Shown one piece after another: positions 48,235 to 57,212 of a DNA stretch of 64,000 bases. The stretch lies in the NCBI GenBank assembly GCA_022711355.1, contig JAKLFE010000012.1, positions 26,922-90,921 on the forward strand, written 5' to 3'. The stretch is from Spirochaetota bacterium. GTDB lineage: Bacteria; Spirochaetota; Spirochaetia; Treponematales; Rectinemataceae. The translations under genes were made by a program, and so were the position numbers. The notes under the pieces were generated by a model. It was not told the DNA's origin. It made no database searches and worked only from the letters and a program-made list of their open reading frames with translations. Position 1 is the first letter of the stretch. Every line of letters starts with the position of its first letter.

Positions 48235-49638
48235 CTATGCGCGGGGCGGCTCGAGGGAGGGAGGGAGGGGCGAGACGTAGCGGAATCCCGCGGTGGCCGC
48301 GGCGAATTCCGCCTTGACGCGGGCCAGGGCCGCGCCATCGGCGAGGAGGTCGTAGACGGTACCCGCCATGGCCTTCGCGGCGAAGAGCATGGCCTGGACC
48401 CCGATGCCCGAGCCCGAGGAGGCGGTGGCCTGCCAGCTGTGCGCGGCCGTGCCCACCGGCCAGGTCGCGGCGGTGAGCTGGGCGAAGGGCACGTTCCAGC
48501 TCACGTCTCCCGAGTCGACGGAGCCGGCCATCACCTCTCCCTTGTCGCGATTCTTGACGATTCCCTCGTGCAGGGTCATGGCGACGACCTCGGGCGGGGC
48601 GAAGTAGGTCGTCATGATCTTCTCCTTCTGCCCCGGGGAGAAGGTGGACGCGAGCTCGCGCGCGAAGGCCCTATCCTCCTCCGTATAGCGCGGCGGGCCG
48701 GCCTCGAGCATGTTCCTCGTGATGAGCTCGCCCATGGCCTCGTTCGGGAGGATCTCGTAGCAGCCGGCCTCGAGCTCGTGGCGGAAGCTCGTGCCCGTCA
48801 TGAGGCAGGCACCTTTCGCGATGTCGAGGAGGCGCGAGTAGATGTCCTCGACGACGGCGCGCGAGGGGGCTCGCAGGTAGTACCAGACCTCCGCCTCCTC
48901 GGGGACGATGTTGGGCGCCCCGCCGCCGTTCGTGATGGAATAGTGGATCCGGGCCTTCTCGGGCACGTGCTCGCGCAGGTAGTTCGCGCCCACGTTCATG
49001 AGCTCGACGGCGTCCAGCGCGCTCCGCCCCAGGTGGGGGGCGGCCGCGGCGTGGGCGGGCAGGCCGCGGAACTTGAAGCGAGCCGAGTTCAGCGCGAGGA
49101 AGCTGCAGCCCCAGACGGCGTTCATGCTCGCGGGGTGCCAGGAGATGCAGGCGTCGAGGTCCGAGAAGGCCCCGGCCCGCATCATGAAGACCTTGCCGGC
49201 GAGGGTCTCCTCGGCGGGGCAGCCGTAGTAGCGGACCCGGCCGCGGAGCTCGCCCGAGGCGAGGGCCTCGCGGAGGGCCAGGGCCGCCCCTACGCCGCCC
49301 GTGCCGAGGAGGTTGTGGCCGCAGCCGTGGCCGAGGCCGCCCTCCACGACCGGCTCGCGCCGCGCCGCGACCTTCTGCGACAGCCCCGCGAGGCTGTCGT
49401 ACTCCCCGAGGATGCCGATGACCGGGCCGCCCGAGCCGAATTCGGCCGAGAAGGCGGTCGCCATGCCCGCGATGCCCCGGCTGACGCGGAAGCCCGCGGC
49501 CTCGAGCATGCCGGCCTGCAGGCCCGAGGCGAAGCTCTCGCGGAAGGCGGGCTCGGGCTTCCCCCAGATGCTCAGGGCGGCCTCCCGAAGCTCGCCCGCC
49601 AACCCGTCGATCCGTCCGAACAGCTCTGCCTTGGGCAT
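48235..49638 (-). CDS. M20-family amidohydrolase (AbgB/p-aminobenzoyl-glutamate hydrolase-like)
   Basis: A 467-residue protein. The M20D landmarks are ILGEYDSLAGLSQ, GLGHGCGHNLLGTGG (metal-binding H and C/H), CPAEETLAGK (catalytic EE), ISWHPASMNA, and the C-terminal TAAHSWQATA with histidine. The closest characterised type is AbgB, which cuts p-aminobenzoyl-glutamate, but the family accepts many N-acyl amino acids. ATG 49638 has an AAGGAGGG site. It is the last gene of a leftward operon with two membrane proteins driven by a sigma54-type promoter. The frame is open to 50334 only by GC bias. Confidence 0.88.
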   Translation of the reverse strand: MPKAELFGRIDGLAGELREAALSIWGKPEPAFRESFASGLQAGMLEAAGFRVSRGIAGMATAFSAEFGSGGPVIGILGEYDSLAGLSQKVAARREPVVEGGLGHGCGHNLLGTGGVGAALALREALASGELRGRVRYYGCPAEETLAGKVFMMRAGAFSDLDACISWHPASMNAVWGCSFLALNSARFKFRGLPAHAAAAPHLGRSALDAVELMNVGANYLREHVPEKARIHYSITNGGGAPNIVPEEAEVWYYLRAPSRAVVEDIYSRLLDIAKGACLMTGTSFRHELEAGCYEILPNEAMGELITRNMLEAGPPRYTEEDRAFARELASTFSPGQKEKIMTTYFAPPEVVAMTLHEGIVKNRDKGEVMAGSVDSGDVSWNVPFAQLTAATWPVGTAAHSWQATASSGSGIGVQAMLFAAKAMAGTVYDLLADGAALARVKAEFAAATAGFRYVSPLPPSLEPPRA

Positions 49639-49676
49639 GCGACCCTCCTTATCTCGGCTCGTAGAAGCAGCGGCGC

Positions 49677-50387
49677 CTAGGCCGCGGCTCCCTTCTTCTT
49701 CTCTTCCATCTCGTGCATCTTCTTGGCCACGAAGATGGTGCCGAAGACGGAGACGATGATGACCGCGTACACCGGGTTGCCCGGGAGGAAGGCCAGGAGG
49801 CCCTTGCGGAGGGCGAAGGTCATGGCCGAGGCGAAGACGATGGCCACGCCGGCGATCTTCGGGTTGGGGACGGCGAACTGGGCGAAGACGGCCCCGAAGA
49901 GGGCGGGGAGGATGAAGCCCAGGGAGCGCATGACGCTCGGGGGCAGCTGCTTGAGGACGGCGGCGCCGAGGGCCACGGCCGCGGTGAGGATGGCGATGTT
50001 CACGAAGACCGAGATCGCCACGCCGATGCAGGAGAGGATGGTGCCCTCGTTGCTGCCGGGCTCGACCCCGGCCGCTTCCTGGGCGGCCGCCGCGACGGGA
50101 AGGCGCATGTTGGCGATGTTCCCGGAGAGGAAGGCCTGGTAGGTCGCGGGCACGCCGAAGATCGGGAAGTAGGAGATGGGCTCGACGAACCAGAAGACTC
50201 CCGAGACGCTGGCCTGGGCTATGAATCCCGCCATGATCGCCGAGAAGGGGGGCCTGAAGCCGAAGATGACGTAGAGCATGATCGCCGGGCCGAGGCCGGC
50301 GAGGAAGCCGAGGACGTTGGTGAGGCGGCCCCACCTGACGATGAAGGGCATGTAGCTGCCATCGAAGACCTTGCCGTTGTCGCTCAT
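49677..50387 (-). CDS. Polytopic membrane protein, partner of the DUF5058-type protein
   Basis: A 236-residue protein with about five hydrophobic segments (GFLAGLGPAIMLYVIFGF, VFWFVEPISYFPIFGV, LGFILPALFGAVFAQFAV, NPVYAVIIVSVFGTIFV). Its tail, KKMHEMEEKKKGAAA, is basic. I do not know a named family for it. It lies between the DUF5058-type gene and the amidohydrolase on the same strand, with short gaps of 31 and 38 bases. The pair is likely a two-subunit uptake system for the amidohydrolase substrate, by context only. Ribosome site AAGGAGAG. Confidence 0.72.
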   Translation of the reverse strand: MSDNGKVFDGSYMPFIVRWGRLTNVLGFLAGLGPAIMLYVIFGFRPPFSAIMAGFIAQASVSGVFWFVEPISYFPIFGVPATYQAFLSGNIANMRLPVAAAAQEAAGVEPGSNEGTILSCIGVAISVFVNIAILTAAVALGAAVLKQLPPSVMRSLGFILPALFGAVFAQFAVPNPKIAGVAIVFASAMTFALRKGLLAFLPGNPVYAVIIVSVFGTIFVAKKMHEMEEKKKGAAA

Positions 50388-50418
50388 TGGTTCTCTCCTT
50401 GGGACGGCGCCGGGCCGC

Positions 50419-51114
50419 TCAGACGAGGGCGCCGGCGACCATGCCGACGACCATGGCTATGGTGAGGGCCCACTCGCCCACCCACCTCGCCTTGCTCTTC
50501 CTGCCGTAGACCACGAGGGCCGCCATCACGGCGAAGCCCGCGAGGCAGGCGACGGTGCCGGCGTCGAACTTGAGGATCCGGTCGGCGTCGAGGTAGGCGA
50601 AGGCGCCGAGCATGGCGCTGGCGGAGATGATGGGGATGAGGGCCTTGCGCCCGCCCGCGATGAGGGTGCGGAACTTGTCCAGCTGCGGGGTGAAGAAGGC
50701 CGTGAAGAGGACCCAGCCGGTGCTGCCCAGGGTCATGGCCCAGAGGGCGCAGGCGAAGGTCGTCCCGTCCATGCCGGCCTGGCCGAGGGTCACGCCCATG
50801 GCCGCGGTGCCGAAGCCGGCGGCCATCAGCTCGTAGGTCACCGAGCCGATCATGGACTCGCGCATCCAGACGGTCGGCCCGCCCATGGTGACGAGGAGGG
50901 GCACGATGCCGACGACGATGGCCAGGGCCGGGCCGAAGGAGGAGATGATGCTGGCCTTGACCGCCACCTTCAGGGTCTCGTCGCTGATGCCGATCTGCCT
51001 GCCGCAGCTCATCGATTTCCTCATGAAGAGGATCGACTGGAAGAGCACGATGGAGACCGCGATGCCCGTCGCGATCCACATCGGCAGCCCGTTGGCTATC
51101 TTGAGATACTCCAT
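50419..51114 (-). CDS. DUF5058-family membrane protein (putative transporter subunit)
   Basis: A 231-residue polytopic protein beginning MEYLKIANGLPMWIATGIAV, a start seen in DUF5058 proteins, then QSILFMRKSM, ASIISSFGPALAIVVGIVPL and STGWVLFTAFFTP. DUF5058 genes are commonly paired with a second membrane gene and an M20 amidohydrolase, as here. Transport has not been shown, to my knowledge. The ATG at 51114 has an AAGGAGG site 8 bases upstream; the frame is open to 51171. It is the first gene of the leftward sigma54-type operon. Confidence 0.8.
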   Translation of the reverse strand: MEYLKIANGLPMWIATGIAVSIVLFQSILFMRKSMSCGRQIGISDETLKVAVKASIISSFGPALAIVVGIVPLLVTMGGPTVWMRESMIGSVTYELMAAGFGTAAMGVTLGQAGMDGTTFACALWAMTLGSTGWVLFTAFFTPQLDKFRTLIAGGRKALIPIISASAMLGAFAYLDADRILKFDAGTVACLAGFAVMAALVVYGRKSKARWVGEWALTIAMVVGMVAGALV

Positions 51115-51174
51115 GTGCCTGGCCTCCTTGGGTGTGCCGAATCCCGAGTTTTCGCTTGCGCGATGCAACACATA

Positions 51175-51190
51175 CGCAGTATCCGTGCCA
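51175..51190 (-). promoter_or_regulatory. Sigma54-type promoter of the DUF5058-amidohydrolase operon
   Basis: On the minus strand TGGCACGGATACTGCG matches TGGCACG-N4-TTGCW at 10 of the 12 specified positions, including the invariant GG (-24) and GC (-12). It lies 60 bases before the DUF5058 start codon and faces away from the regulator gene. Confidence 0.7.
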
Positions 51191-51502
51191 GGCCTGAATT
51201 TTACTTCATCCGCTCCGATGCGGGAAGTGCGGCGAGCGCGGATAGTGCGGAGCTTCGCGCATCCTATCTTTTTTTACCGGAAGCTGCGTCCTCCCGCGAT
51301 AGCCCTCCCCTCCCCGGGCCGATGCCGCGGCAGGGCGGGGAGCCGGAGCTTGCGGGGGTTTGCGGGCGAAAGCGATCCCGGACAATCCCGCACAACGTCC
51401 CATTTTTTCACCGCCGGGCGAAATTCCGTGCTACAGTGCTGCCGCGGCCCGGGGATCGCTCGAGCCACCCGCTCGTGGCGCGGGGCCGCGGAAAGGCGCG
51501 CG
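51191..51502. promoter_or_regulatory. Shared regulatory region between the regulator and the leftward operon
   Basis: About 310 bases without a gene. AGTGCGG occurs twice (near 51227 and 51247), and TTGCGGG twice (near 51351 and 51360), possible activator sites. ATCCCG words at 51375 and 51385 also recur. A weak sigma70-type promoter for the regulator is TTCACC (51407-51412), 19 bases, TACAGT (51432-51437). The longer minus-strand frames here are spurious. Confidence 0.4.
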
Positions 51503-53551
51503 ATGCGGAAGAAGCTCGTCTTGGTGACCTTCGAGCGGGACGCGATGGAGCACTACCTCGCGGATCTGCGAAGCTACTTCGAGGACTGCATCGATATCGA
51601 GGGCTACTGCATCAAGGGCGAGCTCGCGGAGCAGATCGACTGCGACCTGGTCCTCATCTCCAACCCGAGCGCGACCAGGCACGTGAAGCCCCGGCTCGCG
51701 CGGGACATCGAGATCATCTACCTCGCGCGGACCTTCGCCCGCGACGGGCTGGACAAGGTCTTCGGCCTGCCCCGCGGCACGAGGGCCATGCTCGTGGACT
51801 ACAGCTACGACACCTGCATGGACATGCTCTCCGTCTTCTACGAGCACGGCGTGAAGCACCTCGACTTCTCCCCGGTCTACCTCGAGATGCCCCCGGCCGA
51901 GATCCCCGACCTCGACATCGCGGTGACGCCGGGCCTCCTTTCCTACGTGCCCGGGCGGGCCCGCGAGGTCATCGACGTCGGCTGGACCGTGGTCGACATG
52001 TCCACGATGATGGAGCTGGCGATCAAGCTGGACATCTTCGACGAGCGCCTCGAGGAGCGGCTGATCCGGTACTCGGCCGGCACCACCCCCCTGAGCCGCA
52101 GCCTCCTGTACGCCCTCCGCAGCTCCCTCGAGCTGCGGAACCAGCAGGGGATCGTGCTGGACGTCATCGACGACGGCGTCATCGTCGTGGACAACCAGGA
52201 CAACATCCTCCAGTGCAACAAGCGCGTGTACGGGATGCTCAAGCTGAGCGGCCGCAGGCTCTCGGGCAAGTTCGACCGGGAGCTCCTCCACGAGAGCGTC
52301 GGGAACCGGATCATCGACGAGGGGAAATTCGAGAACATGCTCATCAAGGTGAGCGAGACCAGCCGCAGCCTCCTGGTGACCAAGCGCCCGATCCTGGTCG
52401 AGGGCCACAGCTACGGCCACGTCTACATCGTGAAGGACGTGACGGGCCTCCTCGACCTCGAGGGCCACCTCCGCAAGCAGCTCCGGGAGAAGGGCTACGT
52501 CGCCAAGTACGGCTTCGCCGACATAGGCGGCGGGAGCGAGGCGATGCGCGACTGCGTCGAGCGGGCCAAGCGGATCGCGGGCATCGACGCCACGGTCCTC
52601 ATCACGGGGGAGAGCGGGACGGGCAAGGAGCTCTTCGCCCAGTCGATCCACAACGCCTCCGCCCGCGCCCAGAAGCCCTTCGTCGCCATCAACTGCGCCG
52701 CCCTCCCCCCCTCCCTGCTCGAGAGCGAGCTCTTCGGCTACGAGGACGGGGCCTTCACGAACGCCAAGAAGGGCGGGAAGAAGGGCCTGTTCGAGATGGC
52801 CCATACGGGGACCATCTTCCTCGACGAGATCGCCGACGTCCCCTTGAGCGTCCAGGCCAAGCTCCTCCGCGTCCTCCAGGAGCGGGAGGTCATGCGCATC
52901 GGCGGCAGCAGCATCATCCCCATCGACGTGCGGGTGATCGCGGCCACGAACCAGGACCTGGGCGAGCTCGTGGAGAGGAACGTCTTCCGCCTCGACCTGT
53001 TCTACCGCCTCAACGTGGTGCCCCTGCGCCTCCCCGCCCTCCGCGAGCGGGCCTCCGACATCCCGAGCCTCGTCGAGAGCATCCTCGCGAGCTTAGGCTT
53101 CGGGGAGAAGCGCCTCGACGAGGCCCTCCTCGCCGAGCTCATGGCCTACCCCTGGAAAGGGAACGTCCGCGAGCTGATCAACTGCGTGCAGTACATGGCC
53201 TACCTCGGGGAGGATACCCTGAGCTGCCGCGACCTCCCGCCCTCCTTCCGCGGGGAGGGCCGGTCCGGGATCGGGGCCCTCCAGGCCGCGGCGAAGGCGG
53301 CCAGGGAGGGGCCGGCCGCCGAGCTCCAGCCCTGGGAGCTCGAGGTCGCCCGGGAGATACTCGCCTCCCTCCGCAGCCGGAGCGGGGGGAGGAGGAGGCT
53401 CAACGCCGCCCTCAGGGCCCGCGGCCAGGAGACCTCGGAGACGGAGGTCAGGCGGATCATGGGCCTCCTCCGCGGCTGGGGCTACCTGGAATACGGCCAG
53501 GGCCGCTCGGGAGCCCGGCTCACCGAGCGGGGGCTGGCGGCGAGGCTCTGA
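51503..53551 (+). CDS. Sigma54-interacting-type transcriptional activator with unusual C-terminal winged helix
   Basis: A 682-residue protein. Residues 1-190 form a PrpR-N-like sensor domain (LVLISNPSATRHVKP and others). Residues about 200-320 are a PAS domain (LDVIDDGVIVVDNQ). An AAA+ domain has Walker A GESGTGKE (369-376), the sigma54 loop at 416-421 reading GAFTNA instead of GAFTGA, and Walker B GTIFLDEIADV. The end (about 610-682) is a wHTH (RRIMGLLRGWGYLEYGQG) rather than the usual Fis-type helix-turn-helix. Flanking -24/-12 promoters make it the likely activator of both operons. Start ATG 51503; the frame is open upstream to 50852 by GC bias. Confidence 0.88.
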   Translation: MRKKLVLVTFERDAMEHYLADLRSYFEDCIDIEGYCIKGELAEQIDCDLVLISNPSATRHVKPRLARDIEIIYLARTFARDGLDKVFGLPRGTRAMLVDYSYDTCMDMLSVFYEHGVKHLDFSPVYLEMPPAEIPDLDIAVTPGLLSYVPGRAREVIDVGWTVVDMSTMMELAIKLDIFDERLEERLIRYSAGTTPLSRSLLYALRSSLELRNQQGIVLDVIDDGVIVVDNQDNILQCNKRVYGMLKLSGRRLSGKFDRELLHESVGNRIIDEGKFENMLIKVSETSRSLLVTKRPILVEGHSYGHVYIVKDVTGLLDLEGHLRKQLREKGYVAKYGFADIGGGSEAMRDCVERAKRIAGIDATVLITGESGTGKELFAQSIHNASARAQKPFVAINCAALPPSLLESELFGYEDGAFTNAKKGGKKGLFEMAHTGTIFLDEIADVPLSVQAKLLRVLQEREVMRIGGSSIIPIDVRVIAATNQDLGELVERNVFRLDLFYRLNVVPLRLPALRERASDIPSLVESILASLGFGEKRLDEALLAELMAYPWKGNVRELINCVQYMAYLGEDTLSCRDLPPSFRGEGRSGIGALQAAAKAAREGPAAELQPWELEVAREILASLRSRSGGRRRLNAALRARGQETSETEVRRIMGLLRGWGYLEYGQGRSGARLTERGLAARL

Positions 53552-53589
53552 GCTCTCGCGGCGCCCGCGGCCGCCGCGAGAGCGTTTCC

Positions 53590-53605
53590 TGGCATGGTAC
53601 TTGCT
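53590..53605 (+). promoter_or_regulatory. Sigma54-type promoter of the 4-hydroxybutyrate operon
   Basis: TGGCATGGTACTTGCT matches TGGCACG-N4-TTGCW at all positions but one (TGGCAT). GG at -24 and GC at -12 are exact. It lies 40 bases before ATG 53646, which has an AGGAAAGGAG site. Confidence 0.78.
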
Positions 53606-53645
53606 ATAGTGCTCGTACGAAAGCAGGAAAGGAGTCGTTCAGCAT

Positions 53646-54626
53646 ATGAGCAAGCAGAGGATCGAGCTAGACCAGGTCGTCAGGGAGGAAGGCGGCAAGC
53701 GGGAGGGCTACCTCCGGATCGGCAGGAAGCCGGACGGGTCCTGGGTCTCCATACCGGTCATCGTCATCGAGGGCCGGGCCGAGGGGCCGACCCTCCTCGT
53801 CGACGCCTGCGCCCACGGGGACGAGTACGAGGGAGCCGAGGCCATCATCGGCCTGGCGGCCTCCCTCGATCCCTCCACGCTGCGGGGCAGCTTCGTCGGG
53901 GTCCCCGCCCTCAACTACGACGCCTTCTGCGCCTGCGAGCGGATCTCGCCCATCGACTCCACGAACCTGAACCGGATCTTCCCCGGCAATCCCCGGACCT
54001 TCGTCACCCAGCGGGTCGCCTACGCCTACACCGAGCGGCTCCAGAAGAAGGCCGACGCCATCATCAGCTTCCACGGCGGCGGCACGGTCCTCCACCTCGA
54101 GCCCCTGGTCGGCTACCAGCCCCAGGACGACGAGGTGGGCCGCAGGACGCGCGAGCTGGCCCAGGTCTTCGGGACCAAGGTCTTATGGCGGATGCAGAAC
54201 CTCCCCTTCGAGGGCGTCGCGGCCGTCGAGGCCAAGAAGCTCGGCATCCCCTCCATCCTCCCCGAGATCGGCTCCCACTGCGGCCGCCTCTACGACCGGC
54301 GGAAGAACATCGAGCTCTGCGGCGCGGGCATCGTCAACGTCATGCGCCACCTCGGCATGCTCGAGGGAAAGCCCGAGCCGCGTCCCGAGCAGATCGACGC
54401 CGAGCTTCTGTACATCCACGCGAGCGACGGCGGCATCCACCGCCTCGAGAAGGGGATCATGGAACGGGTTAAGGCGGGCGAGACCCTCGCCACGGTGACG
54501 GACGTCTTCGGCCGGACCGTCTCGACGGTCGCGGCCCCCTACGACGGGATCGTCCTGGGCTTCTGGAGCCTCCCGGTCATCCAGCCGGGGGACTGGTCCT
54601 ACCTCTACGGAAAGATCCTGGGCTAG
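53646..54626 (+). CDS. Succinylglutamate desuccinylase/aspartoacylase-family (AstE-like) deacylase
   Basis: A 326-residue M14-like protein. Metal-binding HGDEYEGAE (H-x2-E) near residue 57, the substrate-arginine region NLNRIFPGNP, the third zinc ligand in SFHGGG near residue 142 and a catalytic glutamate in PEIGSH near residue 208 are all visible. The C-terminal 70 residues form the barrel-sandwich seen in many AstE relatives (ETLATVTDVFGR). Such enzymes remove an acyl group from an amide nitrogen. It is first in the operon that leads to 4-hydroxybutyrate enzymes, so the substrate may be an N-acyl four-carbon amine. Confidence 0.85.
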   Translation: MSKQRIELDQVVREEGGKREGYLRIGRKPDGSWVSIPVIVIEGRAEGPTLLVDACAHGDEYEGAEAIIGLAASLDPSTLRGSFVGVPALNYDAFCACERISPIDSTNLNRIFPGNPRTFVTQRVAYAYTERLQKKADAIISFHGGGTVLHLEPLVGYQPQDDEVGRRTRELAQVFGTKVLWRMQNLPFEGVAAVEAKKLGIPSILPEIGSHCGRLYDRRKNIELCGAGIVNVMRHLGMLEGKPEPRPEQIDAELLYIHASDGGIHRLEKGIMERVKAGETLATVTDVFGRTVSTVAAPYDGIVLGFWSLPVIQPGDWSYLYGKILG

Positions 54627-54629
54627 GGC

Positions 54630-55742
54630 GTGAGGCAACTCCTCCTGCGGCCCGAGCTGCACCGCTTCGCGAGCTGCGCCGAGTTCGCCGAGGCCTTCCG
54701 CCTCGGCGAGGGCGACCTCGTCATCACGAACCGCTATATCTACGAGCCCGGCTTCGGGGCCCTGGGCCTCGGGGCCGAGCTCGTGTTCCAGGAGGACTAC
54801 GGCTCGGGCGAGCCCTCCGACGAGATGGCCCAGGCCATCCACGCGGCCCTCAAGGGCGGGCACCGCCGGGTCGTCGCGATAGGCGGCGGCACGGTGATAG
54901 ACATAGCCAAGCTCTTCGCCCTCGAGCGCCTGACGCCCGTCCTCGACCTCTTCGACGGGAAGATCGAGCCCCGCAAGGGCCGGGAGCTCGTCATCGTGCC
55001 GACGACCTGCGGGACGGGGAGCGAGGCGACCAACCTCTCGATCATCGAGCTCAAGAGCCGGGGCACGAAGCTGGGGCTCGCTGCCGAGGCCCTCTACGCC
55101 GACCACGCGGTCCTCGTCCCCGAGCTCCTCGAGGGCCTGCCCTACCCCGTCTTCGCGACGAGCTCCATCGACGCCCTGATCCACGCCGTCGAGTCGAGCG
55201 TCTCGCCCCGGGCGACGGCCTACACCAAGCTCTTCGGGCACCGGGCCATCGAGCTCATCGTCGCCGGCTACCGCGCGATAGCCCGGGGCGGCCCGGAGGC
55301 GCGCAAGCCCCTGCACGAGGACTTCCTCGTGGCGAGCGACTACGCGGGCATCGCCTTCGGGAACGCGGGCTGCGGGGCCGTGCACGCGATGAGCTACCCC
55401 CTGGGGGCGCGCTTCCACGTCGCGCACGGCGAGGCGAACTACGCCCTCTTCGCCGGCGTGTTCAGGGGCTACCGCGAGATCGCCCGGGACGGGGCGATGG
55501 CCGAGCTCGAGGCGCTCCTCGCCTCCTGCCTCGGCTGCGGCAGGGATAGGGCCTTCGACGAGCTCGAGGCTCTCCTCTCCCGGGTACTCCGCCGCAGGCG
55601 CCTCGCCGAGTACGGGGCGACCGGGGCGACCTGCGCGGAGTTCGCCGAGCTCGTCGCGAGGACCCAGGGCCGCCTCATGGCGAACAACTACGCGGGCCTG
55701 GACGAGGCCCGCGTGCGGAAGATCTACGAGTCTCTGCTCTAG
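54630..55742 (+). CDS. Iron-containing alcohol dehydrogenase, probable 4-hydroxybutyrate dehydrogenase
   Basis: A 370-residue type III ADH with start GTG at 54630, three bases after the deacylase stop. NAD-binding GGGTVIDIAKLFAL and PTTCGTGSEAT are canonical. The iron ligands fit D and H in SSIDALIHAVES and H in HAMSYPLGARFHVAHGE. The next two genes are a 4-hydroxybutyryl-CoA dehydratase and a CoA-transferase, so reduction of succinate semialdehyde to 4-hydroxybutyrate is the expected reaction. The specific substrate is inferred from context. Confidence 0.85.
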   Translation: MRQLLLRPELHRFASCAEFAEAFRLGEGDLVITNRYIYEPGFGALGLGAELVFQEDYGSGEPSDEMAQAIHAALKGGHRRVVAIGGGTVIDIAKLFALERLTPVLDLFDGKIEPRKGRELVIVPTTCGTGSEATNLSIIELKSRGTKLGLAAEALYADHAVLVPELLEGLPYPVFATSSIDALIHAVESSVSPRATAYTKLFGHRAIELIVAGYRAIARGGPEARKPLHEDFLVASDYAGIAFGNAGCGAVHAMSYPLGARFHVAHGEANYALFAGVFRGYREIARDGAMAELEALLASCLGCGRDRAFDELEALLSRVLRRRRLAEYGATGATCAEFAELVARTQGRLMANNYAGLDEARVRKIYESLL

Positions 55743-55754
55743 GAGGGAGTGAAC

Positions 55755-57212
55755 ATGGCGCTCATGACCGGCGACGAGTACGTCGCGAGCATCCGCAGGA
55801 TCAAGATGGACATCCGCCTCCTCGGGCGACGGATCGGCAATCCCGCCGACGACCCCATGCTCCGGCCCTCGCTCAACTCCGTCAAGGCGACCTACGACCT
55901 GGCCCAGGAGGGCGGGAACGAGGAGCTCATGACGGCCGCCTCCCACCTGACGGGCCGGCGGATCAACCGCTTCTCCCACATCCACCAGGGCCGCGAGGAC
56001 CTCGTGCGGAAGGTGAAGATGCAAAGGCTCTGCGGCCAGCGGACGGCCTCCTGCTTCCAGCGCTGCGTGGGGATGGACGCCCTCAACGCCCTGTACAGCA
56101 CCACCTTCGAGATCGATCGCGCGCGAGGCACGGGCTACCACGCCAACCTGCTCCGCTTCCTCGAGAAGGTCCAGGAGGAGGACCTGACGGTCGACGGGGC
56201 CATGACCGACCCGAAGGGCGACCGCTCCCTTCCCCCGAGCGCCCAGGCCGACCCCGACCTCTACCTCCGGGTCGTGGAGCGGCGGGCCGACGGCATCGTC
56301 GTGCGCGGGGCCAAGGCCCACCAGACCGGCATCTGCAACTCCCACGAGGTGATCGTGATGCCGACCATCGCGCTGGACGCCGCCGACCGGGACTACGCGG
56401 TCTCCTTCGCGGTCCCCGTCGACGCGAAGGGCCTCGTCATGGTCATCGGGCGGCAGTCCTGCGACACCCGCAAGCTCGAGCTCTCGCCCCTGGACCTCGG
56501 CAACAGCGAGTTCGGCGGCGTCGAGGCCCTGACGATCTTCGACGACGTCTTCGTGCCGGCGGAGCGCGTCTTCATGAACGGCGAGACCGAGTTCGCCGGC
56601 ATGCTCGTGGAGCGCTTCGCCGGCTACCACCGGCAGAGCTACGGGGGCTGCAAGGCCGGGGTCGGCGACGTCCTCATCGGCGCGGCCGCCCTGGCCGCCG
56701 ACTGCAACGGCGCGGCGAAGTCCTCGCACGTCAAGGACAAGCTCGTCGAGATGATCCACCTCAACGAGACCCTCTACGCCTGCGGGATCGCCTGCTCCGC
56801 GGAGGGTACGAGGACCGAGGCGGGCAGCTACATGATCGACCTCCTCCTCGCCAACGTCTGCAAGCTGAACGTCACCCGCTTCCCCTACGAGATCGCCCGC
56901 CTGGCCGAGGACATAGCCGGGGGCCTCATGGTCACCGCCCCCTCCGAGAAGGATCTCCGCGACCCCGAGATCGGGCCCTACATCGAGAAGTACCTGAAGG
57001 GCGTCTCCTCGATACCGACGGAGGACCGCCTCAGGGTCCTCCGCCTGATCGAGAACCTGACCCTCGGGAGCGCCGCCGTCGGCTACCGGACCGAGTCACT
57101 CCACGGCGCCGGCTCGCCCCAGGCCCAGCGGATCATGATCGCGCGCCAGGGGAACCTGCCCCTGAAGAAGGAGCTGGCCAAGCGCATCGCGAAGCTAGGG
57201 CGGGATCGCTAG
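55755..57212 (+). CDS. abfD: 4-hydroxybutyryl-CoA dehydratase / vinylacetyl-CoA isomerase
   Basis: A 485-residue flavin and [4Fe-4S] enzyme. With ATG 55755 the cluster ligands fall at C100, C104 (ASCFQRC), H292 (GYHRQS) and C299 (YGGCK), against C99, C103, H292 and C299 known for the Clostridium aminobutyricum enzyme. A GTG at 55749 is open but sits too close to the GGAGGG site, so ATG 55755 is preferred. The enzyme converts 4-hydroxybutyryl-CoA to crotonyl-CoA and is oxygen-sensitive. The two neighbours fit the same pathway. Family assignment is very sure; a 4-hydroxyphenylacetate hydroxylase is excluded by the four cluster ligands. Confidence 0.95.
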   Translation: MALMTGDEYVASIRRIKMDIRLLGRRIGNPADDPMLRPSLNSVKATYDLAQEGGNEELMTAASHLTGRRINRFSHIHQGREDLVRKVKMQRLCGQRTASCFQRCVGMDALNALYSTTFEIDRARGTGYHANLLRFLEKVQEEDLTVDGAMTDPKGDRSLPPSAQADPDLYLRVVERRADGIVVRGAKAHQTGICNSHEVIVMPTIALDAADRDYAVSFAVPVDAKGLVMVIGRQSCDTRKLELSPLDLGNSEFGGVEALTIFDDVFVPAERVFMNGETEFAGMLVERFAGYHRQSYGGCKAGVGDVLIGAAALAADCNGAAKSSHVKDKLVEMIHLNETLYACGIACSAEGTRTEAGSYMIDLLLANVCKLNVTRFPYEIARLAEDIAGGLMVTAPSEKDLRDPEIGPYIEKYLKGVSSIPTEDRLRVLRLIENLTLGSAAVGYRTESLHGAGSPQAQRIMIARQGNLPLKKELAKRIAKLGRDR

